This document shows positions 16,806 to 25,514 of a stretch of 64,000 nt of DNA, in pieces; the stretch's first letter is position 1, and every line of letters begins with the position of its first letter. The notes under the pieces were generated by a model, which did no database searches, was not told the origin of the DNA, and was given only the letters and a program-made list of their open reading frames with translations. Origin of the DNA: JASGIT01 sp047601665 (GTDB lineage: Bacteria > Pseudomonadota > Gammaproteobacteria > Burkholderiales > Burkholderiaceae_C); NCBI GenBank assembly GCA_047601665.1, contig JASGIT010000001.1:4402001-4466000 (forward strand), given 5' to 3'. Both the position numbers and the translations under genes were made by a program.

Positions 16806-17830
16806 GGCCGCCCTCCCCGCCCATCGGCGTCGTCTCGGGACAGGCATCGCGCGAATACCGCCGGATCGACGTTGCCGCCGGAGCAGACCACCAGCGTGTT
16901 GCGGCCCTCCAGAGGCACCTTGCGCGCCAGCACGGCCGCGAGCGGCGCGGCTCCGCCCGGCTCCAGCACGAGCTTGAGCGAGGCGAAGGCGAAGAACATC
17001 GCGTCCAGCACCTCCGCATCCGTGACGGTGACGCCGCGTGCCCCATGGGCCCGCAACACCGGCAGGGTCAGTTGGCCCGGTGAAGGGGACAGCAGCGCGT
17101 CCTGGATGGAGCCGGACCTGCGCGCGTTGGTCAACGCAGTGCCCGCTTGCAGCGATCGCCCCGTGTCGTCGAAGCCTTCGGGCTCGACCACGACGATGCT
17201 CGCTTGCGGACACGCAGCGCGCAGCGCCAGCGTCCAGCCGGCCGCCAGGCCGCCGCCGCTGCAGCACACCAGTGCCGTATCCACGGGCTGTCCCTGCATC
17301 TGAGCCAGGGCCTCCAGCGCGCCAGTTCCCGCTCCAGCCATGATCAGCGGGTCATCGAAAGGCGGCACCAACGTCAGGCCATGCTGCACAACAAGTCCCT
17401 GGCCGATGGCCTCGCGGTCATCGCGCTCCCGGTCATACAAGATCACCGTCGCGCCCCGTGCATGGCAACCGTCGATCTTGATGACCGGCGCATCGGCGGG
17501 CATGATGACCGTGGCGGGCACGTCCAGCATCCGGCTGGCTTGCGCGACCGCGAGGGCATGGTTGCCCGAGGAATAGGCGACAACGCCGCGCGAGCGCTCC
17601 GCACTCGACAGTGCCAGGATGCGGTTGCAGGCGCCGCGGAACTTGAACGAGCCGCTGCGCTGCAGGCTCTCGGCCTTGAAGTAGACCCGTCCGCCAACCT
17701 GCTCATCCAGTTCCCCGGAGCGCAGCAAGGGCGTGGTGATGGCCCAGTGGCGCAGCCGGTCGGCTGCCCGGTGCACGTCCTGCACATCGGCCGCGAGGGT
17801 GGTCGCCGCTGTGGAGATCGGTGTCGTCAT
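16802..17830 (-). CDS. Serine/threonine dehydratase-like PLP enzyme
   Basis: About 342 aa from ATG 17830 (MTTPISTAATTLAADVQDVHRAADRL). A fold-type II PLP enzyme: RSGSFKFRGACNRIL near residue 57 carries the PLP lysine, YSSGNHALAVA the substrate loop, CCSGGGLAAG near 188 the phosphate-binding glycine loop, and VVCSGGNVDP the C-terminal cofactor contact. Relatives deaminate serine, threonine or 3-hydroxyaspartate by beta-elimination. The adjacent RidA gene strengthens the ammonia-lyase reading. It overlaps genes on both sides by 4 bp. The true substrate is unknown; a hydroxyamino acid is most likely. Confidence 0.85.
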   Translation of the reverse strand: MTTPISTAATTLAADVQDVHRAADRLRHWAITTPLLRSGELDEQVGGRVYFKAESLQRSGSFKFRGACNRILALSSAERSRGVVAYSSGNHALAVAQASRMLDVPATVIMPADAPVIKIDGCHARGATVILYDRERDDREAIGQGLVVQHGLTLVPPFDDPLIMAGAGTGALEALAQMQGQPVDTALVCCSGGGLAAGWTLALRAACPQASIVVVEPEGFDDTGRSLQAGTALTNARRSGSIQDALLSPSPGQLTLPVLRAHGARGVTVTDAEVLDAMFFAFASLKLVLEPGGAAPLAAVLARKVPLEGRNTLVVCSGGNVDPAVFARCLSRDDADGRGGRP

Positions 17831-18843
17831 GGCGTGCCGACCCCCACCGCAGGGTGCATTGCAGGTGCGTGTACGGCCACAGTTGCCCCCATCGCCTCGG
17901 CCTCTGCGACTTCCGCCCTGCCCGGCGTCGCCGGGAGCGAGAGCAGTTGTTGGGCCTGCAGCAGCACCCGCTCGTAGCGCGCCTTCTCGGACGCGATCTG
18001 TTCGTCCGTCCAGCGCCAGAATCCGTGTCGGCTCTTGGTACCGTAACGGCCCTGGATCACCTTCTCGCGCAGCGTGCGGCTGGGCGCACTGGCGTTGCAC
18101 AGGCTCGGGTAGATCGAGGAAGCTGCCGCGAACTGCGTGTCCAGGCCCGCGAACTCCTTCTGCAGGATTGGTCCGGCCGCCACATAACGAAAGCCGAAGC
18201 CGAAACGCACGGCGGCGTCCACGTCCTCGGGCGTCGCCAGGCCCTCGTCGATGACCGAAAAGGCTTCGCGCATCAAGGCGTGCTGGATGCGGTTGGCGAG
18301 GAACCCCGGCACGTCCCGGTTGACGCGTACGGGGATGCGGCCGACCTCCGAGAAGATCTGCACCAGGCGGTCCATCGCGTCGTCTTGCGTGAACTCACCC
18401 CGGGCAATCTCCACCAGGGGCACGAGATGGGCGGGCAAGAAAAAGTGCGCGTTGGCCATCCGGGCGCGGCTGCGGCAGTCACGGGCGATGTCCGTGATGC
18501 GCATGCCACTGCTGTTCGAGCCGATGGGCACGTGCTCCGGAACCAGCGCGTCAAGCTGCGCAAAGACCGCCTGCTTGACCTCAAGCCGCTCGGTCACCGA
18601 TTCGATGACGATCCCGACGTTCGACCAGTCCACCTGCTCCAGCGCCGGGCGCAGGCGTAGTAGATCGGAGCGCGGCGTTCCGCCCATCTGGGACACGGAC
18701 TGCGCCACATGGCCGCGCACCGCCTCCCAGTCGCCGGTCACCGGTGCCACGACCTGCGTCGGCCACCCCGATTTCACAAAGATCGCGGCGATATCTCGTC
18801 CCATGATCCCGCTACCGACCACAACAGCTCCCATATCACTCAT
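17827..18843 (-). CDS. 3-hydroxyacyl-CoA dehydrogenase-like oxidoreductase
   Basis: A 338-aa protein. The Rossmann motif VVGSGIMGRDIAA is at residues 7-19, the central region has VIESVTERLEVKQAVFAQLD and SNSSGMRITDIA, and the catalytic histidine is in MANAHFFLPAHLVPLVEI. The C-terminal helical domain contains DVPGFLANRIQHALMREA and ends GRYGTKSRHGFWRW. This layout is shared by single-domain 3-hydroxyacyl-CoA, 3-hydroxybutyryl-CoA and L-carnitine dehydrogenases, which oxidise a beta-hydroxyl with NAD+. It is the first gene of the operon, facing the MocR regulator, and overlaps the dehydratase by 4 bp. Confidence 0.85.
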   Translation of the reverse strand: MSDMGAVVVGSGIMGRDIAAIFVKSGWPTQVVAPVTGDWEAVRGHVAQSVSQMGGTPRSDLLRLRPALEQVDWSNVGIVIESVTERLEVKQAVFAQLDALVPEHVPIGSNSSGMRITDIARDCRSRARMANAHFFLPAHLVPLVEIARGEFTQDDAMDRLVQIFSEVGRIPVRVNRDVPGFLANRIQHALMREAFSVIDEGLATPEDVDAAVRFGFGFRYVAAGPILQKEFAGLDTQFAAASSIYPSLCNASAPSRTLREKVIQGRYGTKSRHGFWRWTDEQIASEKARYERVLLQAQQLLSLPATPGRAEVAEAEAMGATVAVHAPAMHPAVGVGTP

Positions 18844-18882
18844 ACTTAACTCCTTGGCTCACTGAGATCCATCGAATCAAAT

Positions 18883-18904
18883 TGTATGGAGTGAAATCCA
18901 TACA
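18883..18904. promoter_or_regulatory. Inverted repeat between catabolic operon and MocR gene
   Basis: TGTATGGA-N6-TCCATACA, perfect 8-bp arms, in the 87-bp divergent intergenic region. It is the obvious candidate operator for the MocR protein or its GntR-type DNA-binding domain. Confidence 0.65.
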
Positions 18905-18930
18905 GTTCACTTATATCGTGCAAGAAGTGT

Positions 18931-20367
18931 ATGTCATCTGTACGCATATCGCAAGCAAGCGGCGAAGAAAAATCCGCGCGATGGCGCGCCGCCATCGCAG
19001 CCATGGGAGGCCCGCTGTATCTGCGCATCGTGGAACTGCTGGCGCAGGAGGTCCGTGAGGGAAGGCTCGCGGCAGGTGCTCCGCTTCCTTCGCAGCGCGA
19101 TCTGGCCAAACAGCTGGGCGTGAACTTCACGACCGTGACGCGCGCCTATGACGAAGCCAAGCGCATCGGGCTGGTGCAGTCGCACCATGGTCAAGGAACC
19201 TTCGTCTCCGGAGGCAAGGAACTCGCGCGCTCCGGAATCGAGCCGGAATCCGAGGAACGGGCTCGTGAACCTATCGACCTCACATCGACCTGGCCGCCAA
19301 ACCTGGAGATCGCCTCGACACTGGCCGCCGCGGTGCAGCAGCTGACCGACGAGCGAAGCTTCGACTTCCTGGCGCGGCGCGCCGGCGCGGTGCCAGCGTT
19401 GGACCTGACGGCCGGCCGCGGTTGGCTGCAGCCGCGTTTCGACGCGCCGCTCGATGGACGCCTCACCATGGCCTCGGGGACGCGCAATGCGTTGATCGCG
19501 CTGCTGTCCAGCCTGGTGGGGACCGGCGAACAGTTGCTCGTGGAATCCATGTGCTGGCCGACGGTGCGTACCCTGGCCACGGTGCTGGGCATCCAGCTGG
19601 TGCCCGTCGCGCTGGATGCCGAAGGGATCCTCCCGGAAGCCCTGGATGCGGCCGCGCAGGCCTCGCAGGCCAAGGTGCTGTACTGCGTGCCGACCCTGCA
19701 GAATCCCAGCGGCGCCGTGATGAGTCTGAACAGGCGGCGCGCGCTCATCGAGGTCGCGCAGCGGCGCGGCCTGACGATCATCGAAGACGATGCCTACGGC
19801 GGTCTGCACAGCGCTCCCCCGCCGCTGCTGGGCGCCCTGGCGCCGGACATCACCTATTCGATCTTCGGGCTGGCGAAGCTGATTTCGCCAAGCCTGCGCG
19901 TGTCCTATGTAGTGGCACCGGACGCAACAAAGGCCGCGCGGCTCATGGATATCCTGCGGGCGACGATGCAGACGGTTCCCGCGCTGGAGGCTGCATTGGC
20001 CACGCACCTGATCCGCCACGGCCAGATGACCGCCTTGATAGAACAAGTGCGGGCGGAGGCGAAGGCCCGCCAAGCCCTGGTCAAACAGCTACTGGGCGGA
20101 CATGCCGCTGCGATTGCAGACGAGGCGCTTTTCTTCTGGCTGCCGATGCCTGCGCCGTGGGATGCGTCGGACTTTGCGATGCGGCTGCGCCGCGAGGGCG
20201 TCGCCGTGGCGCCAGCCAAGGTGTTTTCTTTGGAGCCCGCGTCGGCGCCCAACGCCGTGCGCATCGCCACCGGCGCGGTGTCGTCGCGCGACGAACTATC
20301 GCTCGCGTTGAGGCGCCTTCGCGGCCTGCTGTCGCAAAATCCTTCGCTGCTCAGCGCGATCGATTAA
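18931..20367 (+). CDS. MocR family regulator (GntR HTH plus aminotransferase domain)
   Basis: A 478-aa chimera. Residues about 25-100 are a GntR-type winged helix (GPLYLRIVELLAQEVREGRLAAGAPLPSQRDLAKQLGVNFTTVTRAYDEA), and the rest is a fold-type I aminotransferase with VPTLQNPSGAVMS, EDDAYGGLHS and SIFGLAKLISPSLRVSYV, where the lysine would bind PLP. MocR proteins sense an amino compound through PLP and usually control an adjacent divergent operon. It starts 87 bp from the catabolic operon with an inverted repeat between, so it very probably controls that operon. Confidence 0.9.
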   Translation: MSSVRISQASGEEKSARWRAAIAAMGGPLYLRIVELLAQEVREGRLAAGAPLPSQRDLAKQLGVNFTTVTRAYDEAKRIGLVQSHHGQGTFVSGGKELARSGIEPESEERAREPIDLTSTWPPNLEIASTLAAAVQQLTDERSFDFLARRAGAVPALDLTAGRGWLQPRFDAPLDGRLTMASGTRNALIALLSSLVGTGEQLLVESMCWPTVRTLATVLGIQLVPVALDAEGILPEALDAAAQASQAKVLYCVPTLQNPSGAVMSLNRRRALIEVAQRRGLTIIEDDAYGGLHSAPPPLLGALAPDITYSIFGLAKLISPSLRVSYVVAPDATKAARLMDILRATMQTVPALEAALATHLIRHGQMTALIEQVRAEAKARQALVKQLLGGHAAAIADEALFFWLPMPAPWDASDFAMRLRREGVAVAPAKVFSLEPASAPNAVRIATGAVSSRDELSLALRRLRGLLSQNPSLLSAID

Positions 20368-20380
20368 GCCCTGCGGACCA

Positions 20381-21355
20381 TCAATCCTTGCCCTGCACCG
20401 CCTGCACCAGTGCAGCCAAAGTGCGAGGCGCGGGAGCGAAGAACACGCCTCCCGTATGTGCGGTCGAGAAATCGAGCAACCGGTCGTGAAGGCCGGGTGG
20501 ATCGCCAAGAAACATGCGCTCGAGCATCTTTTGCGTCACCCACAGGTACCTTGAGTAGCCTATGAAGTAGGTGCCGTACTCGCCGTGCCCGGGGCGCCCG
20601 AAAGGCATGTTGTCGCGCAGGATGTCGTGCTCGGTTCCGTCATCGTCGACGATGGTGGCGAGGGTCTTGTGCGACTTCTGGCCGCTTTCCGCGTCAGGCA
20701 GTTCGACATTGCTCACGATCTCCCGGCCAATGATCTGCTCCTGCTCGCCCTTGGGGAGCTGCGCCCACGGCTGCATCTGGTGCAGGTATTTCTGCACCAC
20801 CACGTAGCTGCCCCCGGCGAACTCCTTGTCCTCGTCCCCGACCAGCGTCGACGCACCGATATCTCGGCCGGTTGGATTGGCCGTGCCATCGACGAAGCCC
20901 AGCAGGTCTCGCGAATCGAAGTAGCGAAAGCCCGCGACCTCGTCGGCGAGCGTCACGCTCGCGCCCAGTTGGTCCAGCAGGAGCCGCTCGAACTCGAAGC
21001 AGAGATCTTCGCGTTCGGACCGGATATGAAAGAAGAGGTCGCCGGGCGTGGCCGGCGCGGTGTGCCTGCGCCCCTCGATCGGTGCGAAGGGCCGCAGTTC
21101 CTTCGGACGCTGACCGGTCTGAAAGCGGTCCCACAGCGCCGACCCCAGCGCGGTAATGCATGACAGCCGGCCGTTGAGGTCACGAAAACCCACCGTCTTG
21201 ATCAGATCGTCGAGTCCGTCCAACACGCCGGCGACGGCCCGCAGCGCTTCGTCGCCGTCGGTCACGGTCAAGGTGAGAAACACCGCCGCGCGCGACAGCG
21301 GCGCCTCGATACTTTGCGAGTCGATGGGCACTCGATCCCAGCCGCATTCAGCCAT
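20381..21355 (-). CDS. DyP-type heme peroxidase
   Basis: About 324 aa from ATG 21355 (MAECGWDRVP), preferred because a GGAGG lies just upstream; an in-frame ATG at 21367 is the alternative. The family signature GFVDGTANPTGRD, with the catalytic aspartate, is near residue 150. The distal part has HDILRDNMPFGRPGHGEYGTYFIGYSR, including the conserved arginine, and the proximal histidine region precedes it. DyP peroxidases oxidise dyes, phenols or porphyrins with peroxide. No Tat signal is visible, so it is probably cytoplasmic. It ends 13 bp from the convergent MocR gene. Confidence 0.88.
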   Translation of the reverse strand: MAECGWDRVPIDSQSIEAPLSRAAVFLTLTVTDGDEALRAVAGVLDGLDDLIKTVGFRDLNGRLSCITALGSALWDRFQTGQRPKELRPFAPIEGRRHTAPATPGDLFFHIRSEREDLCFEFERLLLDQLGASVTLADEVAGFRYFDSRDLLGFVDGTANPTGRDIGASTLVGDEDKEFAGGSYVVVQKYLHQMQPWAQLPKGEQEQIIGREIVSNVELPDAESGQKSHKTLATIVDDDGTEHDILRDNMPFGRPGHGEYGTYFIGYSRYLWVTQKMLERMFLGDPPGLHDRLLDFSTAHTGGVFFAPAPRTLAALVQAVQGKD

Positions 21356-21746
21356 AGGTACCTCCATGACGCCGGCCGCGATGCCAGTCGAGCACATCGA
21401 TGTTGGATGCAGCGGCCTCCAGCGCATATCAACGAAAAGCCCACGGAAGCCGGCCGCCCTCGCCTCTCGCTGCGGTCTCGGATCCGAGGGATCTACGGGT
21501 TCGCCCGACACAAGGTGACAAGCCGCGGCAGCACGCGCACGGCAGCCAGCCCGATCCGGCACCTCATCATATTGCCGGACACGGGCCGGATCTTTACGCG
21601 GGCCTATGCAGGCAAGTGCGGCGGCGCGAATCCGCAGACTGTGTCGACGGCAATTCGAGTGGCAATGGCAGTGGCAAGCACGTGGACACTGCCGAAAGCA
21701 CTCGCTCTTGATGCGAAGAGCCTATCCCCCGGCGGAACGGCCGACC
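21356..21746. other. Intergenic stretch, no gene supported
   Basis: About 390 bp between the DyP peroxidase start and the nitroreductase stop. Plus-strand frames cross it but lack ribosome binding sites and family motifs, and their composition is that of random frames. It probably holds the DyP promoter. Confidence 0.45.
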
Positions 21747-22382
21747 CTATGCCACGGTGACAGTCCCCAGTTCAGGGGCCCACTCGCGAACATGGCGCTG
21801 CCGGGGCGGCCGCGCATCGCGCGCACCTTCATTCTTGGGCGTGCCCACATAGAGGAAGCCCACGAGGCGATCCTCGTCTGCGAAGCCCAGCCCACGCCGC
21901 ACATTCGGGTCCTGGCTGTTGGCGCCCGTCGCCCAAAAGCCCCCGTATCCAAGTACATGCACCGCGTTGAGCATGTTCATCGCGGCCGCGCCTACCGCGA
22001 GAAGCTGTTCGATCTCGGGCACCTTGTGCTCAGGCCTCAGGTGCGCACCCATCGCGATGATCAGCGGAGCGGCCAGGGCCTTGGCGCGGAACCGCTCAGG
22101 GTCACTCGCCGGATCCCGCGCGCGCGCAGCCTGCACGAATACCTCGCCGAGCGCCTCGCGGGCCGCGCCCTGGATCGTCACGAACCGCCATGGACGCAGT
22201 TGCCCGTGGTCGGGCGCACGCAACGCGACGTCGATCAGCAGGTTCAACTCGGACTTGGTGGGCCCCGGCTCGACCAGCGGCCACCGCGATTGCCGCGACA
22301 ACAGCAGATCGAGCGCGCCGCGCTGCTCCTGGCTCAGGGATGGGATTTGATGTTCCATAAAGTGTTCCATTGCCTCAGACAT
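21747..22382 (-). CDS. Nitroreductase family protein (YdjA-like)
   Basis: 211 aa if started at ATG 22382, 3 bp after the DUF2325 stop; in-frame ATGs at 22370 and 22358 are alternatives. It has the short single-domain flavin reductase pattern: SRWPLVEPGPTKSELNLLIDVALRAPDHGQLRPWRFV at the N-terminus (FMN contact) and VHVLGYGGFWATGANSQDPNVRRGLGFADEDRLVGFLYVGTP towards the end. Such proteins are FMN-dependent NAD(P)H oxidoreductases acting on nitro compounds or quinones. It is the third gene of a compact minus-strand unit with methyltransferase and DUF2325 genes. Confidence 0.88.
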   Translation of the reverse strand: MSEAMEHFMEHQIPSLSQEQRGALDLLLSRQSRWPLVEPGPTKSELNLLIDVALRAPDHGQLRPWRFVTIQGAAREALGEVFVQAARARDPASDPERFRAKALAAPLIIAMGAHLRPEHKVPEIEQLLAVGAAAMNMLNAVHVLGYGGFWATGANSQDPNVRRGLGFADEDRLVGFLYVGTPKNEGARDARPPRQRHVREWAPELGTVTVA

Positions 22383-22385
22383 CGG

Positions 22386-23024
22386 TCACAGGCCGTGCAA
22401 GACCGGAGCGAGCGTGGCACGCTCTGCGCCATCCGCATCCTTGCTGATGCGCACGATGCGCAGCGTCTGCGGCTGGTCCACCATCACGCAGGCCTTGCCT
22501 GTGCGCTTGCAATGGTCCTGCACCCGCCAATAGGCGCCATGGCTGAGGCAGCCGGTCTGGCATATCACGAGGTCAGCCGCAGTCAGGCTGGCCTCCAGCC
22601 GGCCGGCATCTCGCTCTGATCCGATGGCCGCAACCACGGGTGCTTCCGGCGAAGCCCCGCGCTGGATCGTGCGCCGCCCCATGGACTCGCGCTCCGGATA
22701 CTGCTGCCAGCGTGCCCGTTCCCGCATCAGGTCCTGGACTTTCGCCAGCAGGGTCTCGACACACCGGACAAGAGTGACTCTTCGCGGCAGACCTGGGATC
22801 GCTCGCTCGAGCGCTGTCCGATCCTCGCGCTCCCACATCAGCGCCGTTTCGCGCATGATCACCGCCGCTCGCAGACGGATGACCTCGCGGGTCAAGCGCT
22901 CGATCTCGCGCGCCTGGCCGCTCACCAGTTCGCTGCAGCGCAACTGTGCGCTTCCGTACGCGCTGGCCAAAGCGCTGTACTCCTTTTCCAGCGGCGGCAC
23001 TGCCAATTCTTGTGCGTCACCCAT
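22386..23024 (-). CDS. DUF2325-domain protein with coiled coil
   Basis: About 212 aa from ATG 23024 (MGDAQELAVPPLEKEYSAL). The N-terminal two thirds is helical with a coiled-coil stretch (EIERLTREVIRLRAAVIMRETALMWE). The C-terminal ~95 residues match the DUF2325 fold, an alpha/beta domain (DAGRLEASLTAADLVICQTGCLSHGAYWRVQDHCKRTGKACVMVDQP). The function of DUF2325 is unknown to me. The gene lies 2 bp after the methyltransferase and 3 bp before the nitroreductase and should be cotranscribed with both. Confidence 0.75.
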   Translation of the reverse strand: MGDAQELAVPPLEKEYSALASAYGSAQLRCSELVSGQAREIERLTREVIRLRAAVIMRETALMWEREDRTALERAIPGLPRRVTLVRCVETLLAKVQDLMRERARWQQYPERESMGRRTIQRGASPEAPVVAAIGSERDAGRLEASLTAADLVICQTGCLSHGAYWRVQDHCKRTGKACVMVDQPQTLRIVRISKDADGAERATLAPVLHGL

Positions 23025-23026
23025 GG

Positions 23027-23929
23027 TCACTCCTCGCTGTCCTGAACGTGCAGTTCGTACAACGCATAGAAAGGCACGCCAGCGATGGCGCGGAAGGCCG
23101 GCCCCAGCCACGAGAACGGCAGTCCGTAGCTTTCCATCACGGAATAGGTCGCCGCGAGCCGCAGCCGTGGCGATACGGCCGTCAATTCAGTCAGGTGACG
23201 CGGGCCCCAGCGGAACTGCGCCTGCGTGTGCTTCACGGACCTGTGGCGCTTCGCCCTGCCGGCCGCAAGCCAGCACATCGCGTCGAACACCAGAACGGAT
23301 CCGGCGGGCGCGCGCTCGCCGAAGACAGCCAGCAGGGCCCGCACCATCGAAGGCTCCAGGTACATCAGCACGCCCTCGGACATCAGGAAGAGCGGCGCCT
23401 GCCCTCCCTGGCGGCGATCGGGCAGTCCCAGCGACGCCCACCAGTCGGGCGACGCAAGGTCCACTTCATGCAGCACGTGCCGCTCCGAGGTGCTCGGCAG
23501 CAAGGAGCGCCGGATCGCCAGCACCTCTGCGAGATCGGCGTCGACCATCCGCATACGGCCGTTGTCCAGCCACTGGAAGTAATGGGACAGCCCGCAGCCC
23601 AGATTGACGACCTGCGCATCGGGATGCATCGCCAGGAAGCCGATTGCCAGCTCGCGAAAGCGCCTTGTCCGCGCCAGGATGCCGTAGACGCTGTGCCGAT
23701 CGCGCAGCCATAGCGCGCCATCGTCGCCCATCGCCGCCAACATGGGCGCCGCGACGGCGTCGCCCACGCGCAGTTGCGGGAACAGCGCCTCCCCGCCAGC
23801 GCGGGCCGCCAGCGGGATCCTCAAGGTCGAAGGGACAGCCGACAGCACCGGGAAGCCCTGAATCGGGCCGACATCATGGGACCGCGGCACGGCGGTGGCA
23901 GTCTTGGACTGGGGTTGTTGTGCGGACAT
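23027..23929 (-). CDS. SAM-dependent methyltransferase (PPM/LCM family)
   Basis: About 300 aa from ATG 23929 (MSAQQPQSKTATAVPRSHD). VVNLGCGLSHYFQWL is the SAM-binding motif I, MVDADLAEVLAIRRSLL motif II and LFLMSEGVLMYLEPSMVRALL the region characteristic of the leucine carboxyl methyltransferase/TcmP group of O-methyltransferases, which methylate carboxylates or polyketide-like phenols. It heads a three-gene unit and has a possible Fur box about 50 bp upstream, so iron control is possible. The substrate is unknown. Confidence 0.82.
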   Translation of the reverse strand: MSAQQPQSKTATAVPRSHDVGPIQGFPVLSAVPSTLRIPLAARAGGEALFPQLRVGDAVAAPMLAAMGDDGALWLRDRHSVYGILARTRRFRELAIGFLAMHPDAQVVNLGCGLSHYFQWLDNGRMRMVDADLAEVLAIRRSLLPSTSERHVLHEVDLASPDWWASLGLPDRRQGGQAPLFLMSEGVLMYLEPSMVRALLAVFGERAPAGSVLVFDAMCWLAAGRAKRHRSVKHTQAQFRWGPRHLTELTAVSPRLRLAATYSVMESYGLPFSWLGPAFRAIAGVPFYALYELHVQDSEE

Positions 23930-23980
23930 GGGTAGCTGAGTGGAAGCGCTCGCCTTCTGCTTGCAAGAACATTCCCAATT

Positions 23981-23999
23981 ATAAATGAGAAGCATTCCA
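23981..23999. promoter_or_regulatory. Possible Fur box upstream of methyltransferase gene
   Basis: The core AATGAGAAGCATT (23984-23996) matches the AATGATAATCATT core of Fur boxes at 11 of 13 positions and lies in an A/T-rich patch 52-70 bp upstream of the start. Similar cores precede the FecI genes of this window. Confidence 0.45.
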
Positions 24000-24001
24000 C
24001 T

Positions 24002-24625
24002 TTAAGCCAAGACCGCACCACCAATGTGGGACGGCGCGGTCTTGCGGTGCCCGTACTGAACACACGGCCCGCGCGCGCTATGTAGGCCGGCAGCGACGCC
24101 GCGCCGCGATGGCGTTGTCTCCTGCCGATTTGCCGCCTGGCCCGAAGTTTCGGAGTGGCCGCGACTGCGCCCGGTAGATCCGCTCCTGTCGCCGGAAGAT
24201 ACTGCGCTTGCGTTCAGCGGACATCGTGTCCGCTCAGCCTCCAGCTCCCTTGGGGATCCATGGAGTCCAGCCATCATGGCTGGCGTTGCGGTCGAAACCC
24301 GCCCCTGCATCAAGGCGCTTCGGGCATGCCCATACGGTAACGCCGCGCTCAAGCGCTCCCACACGTAGGCCACGCCGTCGCATCTGCCGCGCCGGCCCCT
24401 CGGAGCGTCGACACCCGACCGCGGCTCGCTCAGCTGCACCGTCGGTCATAGCACTCCTGCAGAGATAGCACAGCAAAGGCACTGCGCCTACACGCGCCGC
24501 GCTGGCAGGCCACGCCCAGCGCTTCCGCCCCATCCCGCCCTTGCCCAGCACCGCTGCGGCCTTTGTCCGCCACCAGCGTTCGGCATGAGCGGCCTCTACC
24601 CATTGTCACGAAGGAGCCTCATACC
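24002..24625. other. Intergenic stretch with a hairpin, no gene supported
   Basis: About 620 bp. A stem AAGACCGC (24009-24016) with GCGGTCTT (24036-24043) lies at its left edge. Minus-strand frames of 105-145 codons cross the region but have arginine/serine-rich, low-complexity compositions and no motif, so I do not call genes. AAGGAG at 24611-24616 is the ribosome binding site of the next gene. Confidence 0.45.
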
Positions 24626-25207
24626 ATGAGCAACACAGATCGCTTCCTGCACCCCATCGAGCGAAGCGCCAGACGCACCATTGCGCACAAACTCCAGCAG
24701 CTCGCCCGGCGCATCCTAGCCATGCGCCCAGCTCCGAGCCTGAGAGACCCTACCCTGGCCGGCGCGGCCTTTCAACCGCAGGATCGGCACATCGACGACC
24801 GGGCGGCCCAGTCCGTCTGTCGACGCGCGCAGCGTCCGCTGCGAGGGCCGCTCGTGCTCGACGAACTGCTGCCGCTGAGCCCGAGCGACTACCAAGTCCG
24901 CTTCTTCGACCGAGAGTATGGGGACCTGGACGACGTAATTGTCGTCGAGAGCTTTGCCCAGGCGGTCCAGCTCGCAGTCGACCGGCTTGCCTGCCGGCCA
25001 GGGGACCGCGCCGATGCAGGATGGACCCGTGGTGGCGGAACGCTCACGGTGCGCACACAGGACGGCAGCGAGCTGCTGTGCATTCAGCCATTCGATAAGC
25101 CGCTACCTACCGTTCAGGCACTCGTCTCATGCGCCTGCCAAGAACTGGCGGGCGGCGATCCAACGCGCATGCATGAGCTTTTCGAGGCACTGTGCCGGCT
25201 GGCGTGA
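24626..25207 (+). CDS. Hypothetical protein, first of a five-gene accessory cluster
   Basis: 193 aa from ATG 24626, with AAGGAG 9 bases upstream. The N-terminus is basic (RSARRTIAHKLQQLARRIL) and the C-terminal part is acidic and structured (YQVRFFDREYGDLDDVIVVESFAQAVQLAVDRLACR). I do not recognise a named family. Similar small proteins in runs are common on integrative/conjugative elements and plasmids of Burkholderiales. It is followed within 1 bp by the next frame. No membrane segments or cofactor motifs are visible. Confidence 0.6.
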   Translation: MSNTDRFLHPIERSARRTIAHKLQQLARRILAMRPAPSLRDPTLAGAAFQPQDRHIDDRAAQSVCRRAQRPLRGPLVLDELLPLSPSDYQVRFFDREYGDLDDVIVVESFAQAVQLAVDRLACRPGDRADAGWTRGGGTLTVRTQDGSELLCIQPFDKPLPTVQALVSCACQELAGGDPTRMHELFEALCRLA

Positions 25208-25208
25208 C

Positions 25209-25514
25209 ATGGCGGCCTTTGTACGAGCCAGCGCCCACTCGGTGATCCGCCAGAGCGCGCGTTGCCAGGGACAGGTCGCGATGGAGATCGGCGATTCCCG
25301 GGGCGTTCACGGCCTGATCGTGCCGCAGGACGGACGCCTACGGTGCGACGCCTATGCGGGTGATGCGGTACCGCTGGCCACCGCTCTGGAAGATCTGCCC
25401 GACCTCACCTGCAGCTGCTGCTTCAGGCCTGCAAGAGCCGAGGCGGGTTCTGAGAAAGCACGGCCGCGCCCGAGCGGGTGCGGCCGACATTCACATGGAG
25501 CACACAATGCCTGA
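25209..25514 (+). CDS. Hypothetical small protein
   Basis: 101 codons from ATG 25209, directly after the previous stop (TGACATGG). It overlaps the next start by 8 bp. The first ~75 residues (IEFG-like segment MEIGDSRGVHGLIVPQDGRLRCDAYAG, then LPDLTCSCCFRP) look like a small folded domain with a cysteine pair; the tail is arginine- and glycine-rich and could be frame read-through. Tight spacing on both sides is the main support. Confidence 0.42.
   Translation: MAAFVRASAHSVIRQSARCQGQVAMEIGDSRGVHGLIVPQDGRLRCDAYAGDAVPLATALEDLPDLTCSCCFRPARAEAGSEKARPRPSGCGRHSHGAHNA

Noticed and set aside
24002..24551. Minus-strand frames of 105-145 codons right of the methyltransferase promoter
   Set aside because: No start context or motif and biased Arg/Gly/Ser composition; treated as intergenic.
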